From positions 1-14,861 of the forward strand of contig JAHFOZ010000072.1 of the NCBI GenBank assembly GCA_023261405.1: DNA of 14,861 bases, read 5' to 3'. Shown piece by piece: positions 1-6,414 of the stretch. Position numbers and translations under genes: made by a program. This DNA is from Planctomycetota bacterium (GTDB lineage Bacteria > Planctomycetota > MHYJ01 > JACPRB01). Each line of letters opens with the position of its first letter. Position 1 is the stretch's first letter. A model generated the notes under the pieces. That model searched no databases, had not been told where the DNA came from, and saw nothing but the letters and a program-made list of their open reading frames with translations.

Positions 1-1
1 C

Positions 2-508
2 TTTGCGATCGTCGCCGACGGCCTGCCCGGATCGCCGATCACCTACGGGCGGGTCCTCGCGACCGTCGCGGCGCGGCGGGTGCTGGCGGGGGCGGGGGAA
101 CGCTTCACGGGGGCCATCACCAGGGCCGACGACTGGCTGCGTCGCCGGAAGCCGGCGGGAGTCCTCGAGGCCTCGGCGCTCCTGGTGGGGATTCCCGGGC
201 CCTTCGAGCAACGCGCGGAGTGTCTGGACGTCCTCCGCCAGGGGCAGTCGCGTGACGGCGGTTGGGGTCCCTACGTCACCTCGCCCCCCGAGATCTTCGA
301 CACGGCCCTTGCGCTCCTCGCGCTTGCCGGTCTGCGGGGCGAGCCCGGGGTGCCGGAGCTGATCCGGCAGGGCAGGGGCTTCCTCGTCGCCGCCCAGCTG
401 GACGACGGAACCTGGCCCGGCACCACCCGTCCCCCCGGCGTCCAAAGCTACGCCCACCGCATCTCGACCACCGCCTGGGCGGTGCTGGCGCTGCTGAGCA
501 CGCCATAA
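2..508 (+). CDS. Squalene-cyclase/prenyltransferase-repeat protein, C-terminal part (gene starts before the window)
   Basis: The reading frame is open to the left edge and ends at TAA 506-508, so only the last 168 codons are present. Two segments resemble the QW-type repeats of the alpha/alpha-toroid (prenyltransferase and squalene oxidase repeat) fold: 'QSRDGGWGPYV' followed by the helix 'FDTALALLALAGL', and 'QLDDGTWPGT' followed by 'STTAWAVLALL'. These Gln..Asp-Gly-x-Trp turns plus an Ala/Leu helix are characteristic of the fold. Family members include squalene-hopene cyclases, which make hopanoids, and many uncharacterised repeat proteins. The catalytic DxDD motif of cyclases would lie upstream and is not visible, so an enzymatic role cannot be claimed. 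The gene converges on the minus-strand lipoprotein gene with only 15 nt between the two stop codons, and I see no terminator hairpin in that gap. Confidence is good for the fold and low for a specific function. Confidence 0.7.
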   Translation, partial: FAIVADGLPGSPITYGRVLATVAARRVLAGAGERFTGAITRADDWLRRRKPAGVLEASALLVGIPGPFEQRAECLDVLRQGQSRDGGWGPYVTSPPEIFDTALALLALAGLRGEPGVPELIRQGRGFLVAAQLDDGTWPGTTRPPGVQSYAHRISTTAWAVLALLSTP

Positions 509-523
509 AACGGACAGACTGTT

Positions 524-1573
524 CTATGGCTGGAGCACGGCGAAGGGAAGGCTCACTGTTCGCGTAGTGATCGTCCGCTCGAGGGGGCGGACCACGTCCA
601 CCTCGAAGGGGCGGCCGATGCTGTTGCCGGCCAGGTCTTCCAGGGTCGTGTCGATCGAGAGCGCATGGCGGCCGGGCTTCCAGGTCCGCTCGGGATGGAA
701 CCGCCAGCGGACCTGGTCCGGATCGACCTCGACGCGTCCCGCGAGGGGGCGGCCCTCCCCATCGAGCACGGCGATGGCGCGGTGGAGCATGGCTTCGTCG
801 AGGGGTTCGTCCAGCTCCACGAGGAGCGGGCCCGTCGTCCCCGCGCGCGGCGGGCGGATCACCCACGCCGACGGGTCGGGCTGCCGGTCGTCGGGTGCCG
901 CCACCCGGAAGGCCTTGCGGAACTCCCGAAGCAAGGTCCGGCCCTCGGCGTCGGGCCAGGCGGACTCGACGAGCAGCGTGTAGGACTTCCCCTCCTCGAG
1001 CGCCGGCCCGGAGTCCTCGCGCGGCTTCAGGCCGCGCTTGATACGGCCCGGGTCGAAGAGAAGCGTGAGACGGGTCCCCGACCGGTCCCACAGCTCCTCG
1101 CCCAGCTCGAGGAACGGGAGTTCCACCTTCTTCCCTTCCGCATCCAGGAGGTGGGTGCGCCGGTAGGCCTCGCCGCGCGCCATGGGGGCCGAGAAGTGGA
1201 GATAGAACTTCAGCAGGTTCTCCGGCAGCAGGTCACGGCTCGGGAAGACGCGGCTCACCACGGTGGAAGGGGAGGACCCCGGCGCGGGCAGGCGGAACGA
1301 CGCGGTCACGGGCGCCCCCGCAGGCGGCGTGTAGACGGCGCGGTACTCCACGCCGGGCCTGAGGGGGAAGCGAGGGACGAAGACCAGGCCGTCCGACTCC
1401 CCGCGAAGCTCGCCGAACAGCGGGGTTTCTGAGCCGGCCACGAAGACCGAGAGGGAACCCGGGCCGCCCGCACGGAAGCGGCCTCCCTCGTCGAGCGTGA
1501 GGGAGGGCCCCGCGGAAGCGCAGCCCAGGGCGCAGACCAGAGCGGCGACGAGCGCCCCGCGATGCGGACCCAT
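524..1573 (-). CDS. Secreted Ig-like (SbsA/Big_5-type) putative lipoprotein
   Basis: This 349-residue protein has a Sec-type leader (residues 1-21: a short n-region with H4 and R5, then an Ala/Leu/Val core). It ends in an imperfect lipobox A15-L16-G17-C18. An alternative signal peptidase I site follows A19-S20-A21, so a lipid anchor is likely but not certain. The rest reads as two or three beta-sandwich modules. The middle module (about 105-230) contains 'LPENLLKFYLHFSAPM' and the last (about 235-340) contains 'DEPLDEAML' and 'LEDLAGNSIGRPFEVD'. The 'F-S-x-P-M' and 'D-x-A-G-N' signatures are typical of SbsA/Big_5 bacterial Ig-like domains. No catalytic motif is visible. The ATG (1571-1573) follows the stop of the upstream gene by 7 nt with only a weak Shine-Dalgarno, implying translation coupled to the 1581-2666 gene. 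I recognise it as a conserved protein of unknown role, probably at the cell envelope. Confidence 0.75.
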   Translation of the reverse strand: MGPHRGALVAALVCALGCASAGPSLTLDEGGRFRAGGPGSLSVFVAGSETPLFGELRGESDGLVFVPRFPLRPGVEYRAVYTPPAGAPVTASFRLPAPGSSPSTVVSRVFPSRDLLPENLLKFYLHFSAPMARGEAYRRTHLLDAEGKKVELPFLELGEELWDRSGTRLTLLFDPGRIKRGLKPREDSGPALEEGKSYTLLVESAWPDAEGRTLLREFRKAFRVAAPDDRQPDPSAWVIRPPRAGTTGPLLVELDEPLDEAMLHRAIAVLDGEGRPLAGRVEVDPDQVRWRFHPERTWKPGRHALSIDTTLEDLAGNSIGRPFEVDVVRPLERTITTRTVSLPFAVLQP

Positions 1574-1580
1574 GGACCCG

Positions 1581-2666
1581 CTACGGGAGCGGTATCGTCT
1601 GGAGGTTCAGCGGTCCGCCCTTGGCGCGGGCCAGGATGACGGCGTTCCCCTTGTTCAGGCGGTCGAGCTCCGTGACGCCCTCGAGGGACGCGATCGTCTC
1701 GTAGGTCTGGCCGGCCTTGTCGCTGATCCTCTCGGTGATGCCCTTGTTGCTGTCGATCCCGTCCGTGGAGATCTTCATCACGCCGCGGCTGCTGTTGGTG
1801 AGAAGCAGGAAGTCCTTCCCGCCCTGCTGGTAGACGATCATGTCCAGCGGCCGGTTGCGGTTGCCCAGCTCGGCGACCGTCGTGCCGCGCACCTTCGCGC
1901 CGGGCTTGAGCTCGTCGAGCGAGAAGCGCACGAGCGGGGTGCACGTGTAGGCGGCCAGCACCTGCGTCTGCTTCCCGACGGTGTAGACGGTGAAGGTCCG
2001 CACCGGCGAACGGGTCTCGAACTTGCCGTGGGCGCCGTGGAAGATCTCGACGGCCGCGCCCGTGTCGGCGTCCCTGAAGGGATAGGGGATCGCGCGCAGG
2101 TTCGACGCGAACTCTTCGTTGGAGAGTCCGGCGACGATCACGCGGCCCTCGACCCAGGCAAGGTCGGTGATCGCCTCGGAGCGCGCGCTGTTCTTGCCGT
2201 CCCCGCCGGCGGCCGGCGGGTTGGGGAGCGAGGCCTTGCAGAAGGAGACGTTCTTGAGCGGCACCTCCGAGATCTTGCCCGCGCCGTCCACGCGCACGAG
2301 GACGGGCGTCGCGGCCGGCCCGCGGCCCCGCGAGATCGAGAGGTACGCGTTCCCGCTGGCGGGGTTGACGGCGAGGTCGTGGATCAGCATGTCGCTGGGC
2401 GAGGTGCCGAGCGCGGCGGCGATCTTCTCGTCGATCGCGGGGACGTCGAGCTTGACCTTCTCCGGGTCGCCCGACACGTCCTCGGTGGCGATGGCGAAGA
2501 CCGCGGCGCCGGCCGGGTCGCCCACGAGGAGGACTCCCCCGGGCGCGAAGGCCAGCGGCCCCACGGACTTGAGGTCCGGGTCGCCCTTCTTCATGCCGTC
2601 CTGGGCCAGGGCCGGCGAGGCGAACGCCGCCAGCGCCACTGCGAATGCGATCGTCGTGCGGATCAT
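1581..2666 (-). CDS. Secreted protein of unknown function, possibly beta-propeller-like
   Basis: This 361-residue protein has a clear Sec signal peptide: positively charged start, hydrophobic core at residues 6-17, and predicted cleavage after A19-L20-A21. The mature part is a series of beta-rich blades such as 'LAFAPGGVLLVGDPAGAAVFAI', 'IHDLAVNPASGNAYLSISRG', 'ITDLAWVEGRVIVAGLSNEEF' and 'DMIVYQQGGKDFLLLTNSS'. These resemble propeller-type repeats (NHL/SMP-30-like), although no family signature or catalytic residue is recognisable. Two cysteines (in 'SFCKAS' and 'YTCTPL') could form a disulfide. The start is well supported by GGGAGG ending 9 nt before the ATG. It is the first gene of a two-gene minus-strand operon with the Ig-like protein 7 nt downstream, so the two may act together in the periplasm or at the surface. 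The function is unknown. Confidence 0.75.
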   Translation of the reverse strand: MIRTTIAFAVALAAFASPALAQDGMKKGDPDLKSVGPLAFAPGGVLLVGDPAGAAVFAIATEDVSGDPEKVKLDVPAIDEKIAAALGTSPSDMLIHDLAVNPASGNAYLSISRGRGPAATPVLVRVDGAGKISEVPLKNVSFCKASLPNPPAAGGDGKNSARSEAITDLAWVEGRVIVAGLSNEEFASNLRAIPYPFRDADTGAAVEIFHGAHGKFETRSPVRTFTVYTVGKQTQVLAAYTCTPLVRFSLDELKPGAKVRGTTVAELGNRNRPLDMIVYQQGGKDFLLLTNSSRGVMKISTDGIDSNKGITERISDKAGQTYETIASLEGVTELDRLNKGNAVILARAKGGPLNLQTIPLP

Positions 2667-2769
2667 GCGGATCTTCCTCCCTTAGGGGTCTGCGGTCCGG
2701 TCACTCCCACCTAAGGAACGACCCCCGACGTCCGGGTTTATTCCCCAATCGGAATTTCGGGGGCCCGGC

Positions 2770-2795
2770 TTTCCTTGATTCCCGGTTCAAGGAAA
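2770..2795. promoter_or_regulatory. Inverted repeat (candidate operator) overlapping the promoter
   Basis: TTTCCTTGA (2770-2778) and TCAAGGAAA (2787-2795) are perfect 9-bp inverted arms around an 8-nt spacer. The left arm covers most of the -35 hexamer, and the right arm lies in the -35/-10 spacer, ending 2 bp before the -10. A dimeric repressor bound here would block polymerase. The repeat lies upstream of the predicted start, so an RNA hairpin role for the plus-strand gene is unlikely. The regulator is unknown. Confidence 0.5.
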
Positions 2796-2803
2796 CTTAG
2801 AAT
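2775..2803 (+). promoter_or_regulatory. Sigma70-type promoter of the PA14/LamG protein gene
   Basis: A -35 element TTGATT (2775-2780; 4 of 6 to TTGACA) is separated by exactly 17 bp from a -10 element TAGAAT (2798-2803; 5 of 6 to TATAAT). Transcription would start near 2810 and give a leader of about 47 nt that includes the GGGGAGGAG ribosome binding site at 2844-2852. Confidence 0.6.
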
Positions 2804-2856
2804 CGCGCGATCGCGGATGGAAGGGCGGGACGAGTCCGCGGCCGGGGAGGAGCACG

Positions 2857-5385
2857 ATGCGCCGCGTCCCGCTGTTCACCTTTTTTCTCGCGCTTCCCGC
2901 GAGCCTGGCGTTCACCGCGGCGCGCGCCGACGCGCAGGGCACGGGCGTCTACGCGGAGTATTTCGACAACCTCGACTTCGCGCCCTCCGCCAACGACGTG
3001 ACCCGCCTCGACGCCGCCATCAACTTCGACTTCGGCGACATCCCCGGGGCCCCGGGGCCCGATGCCGCCCTCTTCCCCGCCGCCCCGTTCGGCGCCGACC
3101 AGTACTCGATCCGCTGGAGCGGAGTCGTCGAGGCCCCCGCCGGCGGTAGCGGAGTCTATTCCTTCCGCAGCCGGGCCGACGACGGCATCCGGGTTTGGAT
3201 CGACGGCGTCCTGCTCCTGGACCGCTGGCGCGACCAGTCCGTGACGAACGCCGTGGGCTCCACGATCTCCCTCACGGCCGGCCAGCGCTATTCGATCCGC
3301 GTGGAGTATTTCGAGAATCCCGGCTACTCCGTGGCACAGCTCGAGTGGCTTGTCCCGGGCGCCGGCGCGTATGCCATCGTCCCCCAGGGCGCCCTCTACC
3401 CGATCGTCGCCGCCCCCAAGATCAGCCCCGCCTATTCCGACTCGGTCACGGCCACGATCGCCTGCGACACCTTTGGAACGGAGATCTACTACACCATCGA
3501 CGGCCTGGACCCGACCGCCGCCTCCACCCTCTACGCGGGCCCCTTTGTCCTTGCCGCCAACACGACCGTCAAGGCCTTCGCCCGCCGGCCAGGGACGCTT
3601 CTGGCCGACAGCCCCATCGTGACCTCGGTCTTCACCGTGAACGACATCCTGCGGCCCTCCATCGTGACGGCCCAGACGCCCACCGGCACCCAGGTGGTCG
3701 TGGTCTTCAGCGAGGCGGTCGACCAGACGACCGCGGAGGCCTTCGGGAATTACGCGATGAGCGGGGGCGTCACCGTCTCCGCCGCCGTCCTCAGCGGCGA
3801 CCTCCGGACCGTGTTCCTCAGCACCTCGGCGATGGTCCCCGGCGCCAGTTACGTCCTCGGGGTCTCGAACGTGACCGACCGCTCGGTCCCGCCCAAAGCC
3901 ATCGCCGCCGGCTCGGGCATCGCTTTCGTCTTCCCCAACTTCCCGTCGGCGAGTCTCACGAACTACTATCCCTTCGAGGAAGTCGGCGGGGGGACGGCCT
4001 TCGACCTCGAGCTCACCGCGCCCAACGACGGCACGCTCGCGGGGGCGAGCGGACCTCCCACCAGGATCATCGGGGCCGTCGGGCGCGCCCTCCGCTTCGA
4101 CGGCGTGGACGACTCGGTGACGCTGGCCGCGGACCTCCAGCCGGTGCTCGGGGGGACGGCGACGCTCGCCTGCTGGGTGCGCACGACCGGCCAGGGCAAC
4201 CTCCCCGTCCGCGCCCCGGGCATCGCGGGCGGCATCGTCGCCGGCAACGCCACGAACACGAACGACATCCTCTGGGGCTGGCTGGACGAGAACGGGCGGA
4301 TCGGGATCACCGCGGGCCTCACCATCGATTTCGCCAGCAATCCCGAGCCCGTGCCGCCCAACGCCCAGCCCAACACCGCCCAGAGCGCGCAACCGATCAA
4401 CGACGGCCAGTGGCATCACCTCGCGCTGACCCGCGATTCGGTCAGCGGCGTCGTCCAGGTCTGGGTCGGCGGCGTCCTCAGCGGCTCCGCGACGGCCGAG
4501 ACGGGCGTGAAGACGGCGGTCATCAACACGCTCGGCCGGATCACGGGGGCCGTCGGATCGGCGGGCCATCCCATCACCTTCCTGGGCGACCTCGACGACG
4601 TGCGGATCTTCAGCAGCGTCCTCACCCAGGCCGAGATCCAGTCGTTCGCCAACACCCCGCCCAAGGCCAACGCCGGGCCCGACCGGAGCATCCAGCTTGG
4701 CCAGGGCGTGACCCTCACCGGCAGCGCCCCGGACGACGGGTACCCCGCGCCTCCCCTGATCACGGCGCTCTGGACCGCGTCGGGGCCGGCGGCGGTAACT
4801 TTCGGGACTCCCAACCAGCTCTCGACGACGGCGACCTTCACCACGCCCGGCATCTACGTCCTCCGCCTGACCGCCTCGGACGGCCAGCTGGCCACGAGCG
4901 ACGAGGTCATCGTGAGCTACGGCAGCATCACCGTGACCCCGCTCTCCCTGCAGACGACCGAAGCGGGGGCCCAGGCCATGTTCTCGGTGGTGATCAATGG
5001 CGCGCCCCTGGCGAACGTGTCGATCCCGGTCTCGAGCTCGAACACCGCGGAGGGCACGGTCTCGACGGCCCTGCTCGTGTTTACCACCTCGGGGGTCCCG
5101 CAGACGGTGACGGTGACCGGAGTGGACGACCTGCTCTTCGACGGGAACAAGAATTACCTGGCGGTGCTCGGCCCGGCCGTGAGCGCGGATCCTGCCTACA
5201 GCGGCTTCAACGCATCGGACGTGCTGCTCGTGAACCTGGACGACGATGTCCCGCCGCCTCCGCCGGTTCCGCCGCCCCCGCCGCCGGCCTGGGGAGGGTG
5301 CGGGCTCCTGGGTCTGGAGGGGCTCGCCCCGCTCCTCCTCCTCGCGCTCGCCTCGCGGCGCCGAAGGTCCCGGTCCCGGCGCTGA
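2857..5385 (+). CDS. Large modular secreted protein: PA14, chitobiase-like, Ig-like, LamG, PKD and Calx-beta-like modules with a C-terminal sorting tail
   Basis: This is an 842-residue exported protein. The signal peptide (1-26) is predicted to be cleaved after A24-D25-A26. Modules in order are: PA14 at about 30-183 ('YSFRSRADDGIRVWIDG', 'YSIRVEYFENPGYSVAQLEW'); a chitobiase/hexosaminidase C-terminal-type module at about 185-261 ('EIYYTIDGLDPT', 'TTVKAFA'); an SbsA/Big_5 Ig-like module at about 264-360; a LamG/concanavalin-like module at about 369-600 ('ALRFDGVDDSVTL', 'GQWHHLALTRD', 'LDDVRIFSSVLTQAEI'); a PKD-like module at about 602-690 ('ANAGPDRSIQLGQ', 'LRLTASDGQLA'); and a Calx-beta-like module at about 691-797. 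A Pro-rich linker (798-811) leads to a tail of Gly-Gly-Cys-Gly, a hydrophobic segment and an Arg-rich end (812-842). That tail resembles MYXO-CTERM/GlyGly-CTERM-type sorting signals. No catalytic residues are evident, so a carbohydrate-binding or adhesive surface role is the best inference. The ATG has a strong GGGGAGGAG site. Confidence 0.85.
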   Translation: MRRVPLFTFFLALPASLAFTAARADAQGTGVYAEYFDNLDFAPSANDVTRLDAAINFDFGDIPGAPGPDAALFPAAPFGADQYSIRWSGVVEAPAGGSGVYSFRSRADDGIRVWIDGVLLLDRWRDQSVTNAVGSTISLTAGQRYSIRVEYFENPGYSVAQLEWLVPGAGAYAIVPQGALYPIVAAPKISPAYSDSVTATIACDTFGTEIYYTIDGLDPTAASTLYAGPFVLAANTTVKAFARRPGTLLADSPIVTSVFTVNDILRPSIVTAQTPTGTQVVVVFSEAVDQTTAEAFGNYAMSGGVTVSAAVLSGDLRTVFLSTSAMVPGASYVLGVSNVTDRSVPPKAIAAGSGIAFVFPNFPSASLTNYYPFEEVGGGTAFDLELTAPNDGTLAGASGPPTRIIGAVGRALRFDGVDDSVTLAADLQPVLGGTATLACWVRTTGQGNLPVRAPGIAGGIVAGNATNTNDILWGWLDENGRIGITAGLTIDFASNPEPVPPNAQPNTAQSAQPINDGQWHHLALTRDSVSGVVQVWVGGVLSGSATAETGVKTAVINTLGRITGAVGSAGHPITFLGDLDDVRIFSSVLTQAEIQSFANTPPKANAGPDRSIQLGQGVTLTGSAPDDGYPAPPLITALWTASGPAAVTFGTPNQLSTTATFTTPGIYVLRLTASDGQLATSDEVIVSYGSITVTPLSLQTTEAGAQAMFSVVINGAPLANVSIPVSSSNTAEGTVSTALLVFTTSGVPQTVTVTGVDDLLFDGNKNYLAVLGPAVSADPAYSGFNASDVLLVNLDDDVPPPPPVPPPPPPAWGGCGLLGLEGLAPLLLLALASRRRRSRSRR

Positions 5386-5423
5386 AAGCCGGGCCGCGGG
5401 GCCGTCCTCTTTCCTTGCGTGAC

Positions 5424-5555
5424 GTCCCCGGCGTCGACCGTCGTCACGGCCCCGTTCGATTCGACGACCTTGGCCCCCTTCTTCCGGAGGAGCCTGGCGA
5501 CTTCGGCCTCATCGCCGAGGACGGAAAGAAGCAGGACTCCCGCGGGAAGGGTCAT
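5424..5555 (-). pseudogene. Possible 5' remnant of a leucine-rich-repeat protein gene
   Basis: On the minus strand an ATG at 5553-5555, preceded by GGGGAAG, opens a frame. Its first 44 residues include 'EAEVARLLRKKGAKVVESNG' followed by 'AVTTVDAGD'. This resembles the helix plus 'GAKV...G.V..VD' opening seen in many planctomycete-type leucine-rich-repeat proteins. After about residue 46 the similarity stops. The frame stays open to 5196, but that part is an Arg/Gly-rich antisense reading of the neighbouring gene's Pro-rich linker and tail. No leucine-rich repeats follow. I read it as a truncated gene start whose 3' part was lost next to the PA14-protein gene. It could also be a chance open frame. 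Confidence 0.35.
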
Positions 5556-5705
5556 GTCTTCCCCAAGCAGACCCGGGGCTGGGGCTTGAGACCGGCTTCA
5601 TCGTCCCTCGGCGGACCGGGTCCAGTGCGAGGGATGCGGCTTCGCGGGTCCAGGGGTCCGGGCTGCTCGGGAGGGTTTCAGGTTGGATCAGGGCAATCTC
5701 GCGTT

Positions 5706-5719
5706 ACGTTTTGAAACGT
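5706..5719. promoter_or_regulatory. Palindrome, candidate enhancer (activator-binding) site for the sigma54 promoter
   Basis: ACGTTT (5706-5711), TG, AAACGT (5714-5719) is a perfect 6-bp inverted repeat in a locally AT-richer stretch. Its centre is about 105 bp upstream of the predicted sigma54 start near 5817. Upstream activating sequences for sigma54 activators commonly lie about 80-150 bp upstream. It is a single site, and no second copy is obvious nearby. Confidence 0.4.
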
Positions 5720-5790
5720 GCCTTGATGCGCCATATTAGGTCGTATCACAGAACTGCCTGCGGGACGGGGGGTTCCGCGTTCGGCCCTCG

Positions 5791-5806
5791 TGGCACGGGG
5801 GTTGCT
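5791..5806 (+). promoter_or_regulatory. Sigma54 (RpoN) promoter of the short SSB gene
   Basis: TGGCACG (5791-5797), four bases, then TTGCT (5802-5806) matches the sigma54 consensus TGGCACG-N4-TTGCW at every defined position. The invariant GG (5792-5793) and GC (5804-5805) have the canonical 10-bp spacing. It points toward the SSB gene. Transcription would start about 12 nt past the GC, near 5817, giving a leader of about 38 nt that includes the ribosome binding site. Such promoters are silent without an ATP-dependent enhancer-binding activator. Confidence 0.8.
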
Positions 5807-5842
5807 TCTTCCTCATCCGTGTGGTGCGGATCGATGAGGCAT

Positions 5843-5850
5843 GGAGGTGA
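5843..5850 (+). promoter_or_regulatory. Full-consensus ribosome binding site of the short SSB gene
   Basis: GGAGGTGA is fully complementary to the 16S anti-Shine-Dalgarno TCACCTCC. Its GGAGG core ends 7 nt before ATG 5855. This fixes the start at 5855 and rejects the in-frame upstream ATG at 5711, which would lie ahead of the predicted sigma54 transcription start. Confidence 0.8.
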
Positions 5851-5854
5851 TGCG

Positions 5855-6253
5855 ATGGCGAACTTCAACAGCGTGGTGATCGTGGGGCGGCTGACGAGGG
5901 ACCCGGAGCTGCGTTACGCGCCCGGCGGGGCTCCCGTGTGCTCCTTCAGCGTGGCCACCTCGCAGCGGTACACCAAGGAGGACGGCGCGAAGGCGGAGAA
6001 CACGACCTTCCTCGACGTCGACGTCTGGCGTCGGCTCGCCGAAATCTGCCACCAGTTCCTCAAGAAGGGCCGCGAGGTCCTCGTCATGGGGTCCCTCCGG
6101 CAGTCCCGCTGGACCGATGCGGCCACCCAGAAACCCCGGACCAAGCTTCACCTCGTCGCACAGAACGTCCAGTTCCTCTGGAAGAGGGAGGGTTCGGAGG
6201 ACCCCGCCGGTCCGGCCGCCCCGGCCGAGGTCCCTCCGAAGGAAGAAGAGTAA
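5855..6253 (+). CDS. Single-stranded DNA-binding protein, short paralogue without acidic C-terminal tip
   Basis: This is a 132-residue SSB that binds ssDNA through an OB-fold. The OB-fold spans residues 1 to about 108, with the family hallmarks 'NSVVIVGRLTRDPELRY', 'VCSFSVATSQRY', 'TTFLDVDVW', 'AEICHQFLKKGREVLVMGSL', 'RSK'-equivalent 'PRTKLHLVAQNVQFL' and conserved Trp and Phe residues. The remaining 24 residues are short and Pro/Ala/Glu-rich and end in '...PPKEEE'. The DDIPF-type tip that recruits replication and repair partners is absent, whereas the operon SSB in this window has it. Tail-less short SSBs are known as conditionally expressed second SSBs, for example the competence SsbB of Bacillus subtilis. 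The gene stands alone behind a sigma54 promoter, about 300 bp before glmU with a separate promoter between them. An auxiliary, regulated role in DNA uptake, recombination or a stress response is inferred. Confidence 0.9.
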   Translation: MANFNSVVIVGRLTRDPELRYAPGGAPVCSFSVATSQRYTKEDGAKAENTTFLDVDVWRRLAEICHQFLKKGREVLVMGSLRQSRWTDAATQKPRTKLHLVAQNVQFLWKREGSEDPAGPAAPAEVPPKEEE

Positions 6254-6329
6254 ACCATCCGATCCGCACCGCTCCAACCGGCGCGGACGAGACGATAGAG
6301 CAGCCCTGGAGACAGCAGAGGCAAGGCGT

Positions 6330-6357
6330 GCGGGGCTCCCCGGTGCGAGCTCCCCGC
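6330..6357 (+). terminator. GC-rich hairpin, possible terminator of the short SSB transcript
   Basis: GCGGGG-CTC (6330-6338) can pair with GAG (6347-6349) and, after a 2-nt bulge, CCCCGC (6352-6357), around an 8-nt loop. No T-tract follows, so it is not a classical intrinsic terminator. In DNA of this GC content such pairing also arises by chance. Confidence 0.2.
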
Positions 6358-6414
6358 GGGGGTCCCGCCGCCTTGGGTCAGGATGGCGCCGAAGGTTGCG
6401 CTGACTCAATTCCG

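Larger units (their letters stand above)
2667..2856. promoter_or_regulatory. Divergent intergenic regulatory region
   Basis: These 190 bp separate the minus-strand 1581-2666 operon from the plus-strand modular surface protein. The region is visibly richer in A/T than its flanks between 2735 and 2803. It holds a sigma70-like promoter for the plus-strand gene, a 9-bp inverted repeat on that promoter, and a weaker inverted repeat ATTCC (2740-2744)/GGAAT (2751-2755). A self-complementary CGCGATCGCG lies at 2806-2815. I could not identify a convincing promoter for the minus-strand operon. Confidence 0.6.
5386..5854. other. Gene-poor 469-bp interval with regulatory elements
   Basis: Apart from the possible leucine-rich-repeat remnant (5424-5555), I see no convincing gene here. 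No hairpin with a T-tract follows the PA14-protein gene. The right third (5700-5854) drops in GC and carries the palindrome at 5706-5719, the sigma54 promoter at 5791-5806 and the ribosome binding site of the following SSB gene. Confidence 0.6.

Noticed and set aside
509..523. Bidirectional terminator between the convergent genes
   Set aside because: The 15-nt gap has no stem of useful length and no T-tract.
2806..2815. Palindrome CGCGATCGCG as a regulatory site
   Set aside because: A short CG-rich palindrome containing GCGATCGC is expected by chance in DNA of this composition. It lies at the predicted transcription start and has no second copy nearby.
2797..4569. A minus-strand frame of about 590 codons inside the PA14/LamG gene
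   Set aside because: Antisense shadow with no start context or domain. The plus strand is well supported.
3195..5714. A plus-strand frame of about 839 codons overlapping the PA14/LamG protein
   Set aside because: It is Arg/Gly/Pro-rich and featureless, while the overlapping frame has a signal peptide and recognisable domains in order.
5711..5739. Sigma70-like pair TTGAAA (5711-5716) and TATTAG (5734-5739) with 17-bp spacing before the short SSB gene
   Set aside because: The -10 is only 4 of 6, and the element overlaps the palindrome. The perfect sigma54 element downstream, with good geometry to the start codon, is the better explanation. A second, basal promoter cannot be excluded.
5811..5839. 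Inverted repeat CCTCATC/GATGAGG just before the short SSB ribosome binding site
   Set aside because: With the predicted start near 5817 most of the left arm would not be transcribed, so an RNA hairpin is unlikely from the sigma54 promoter.
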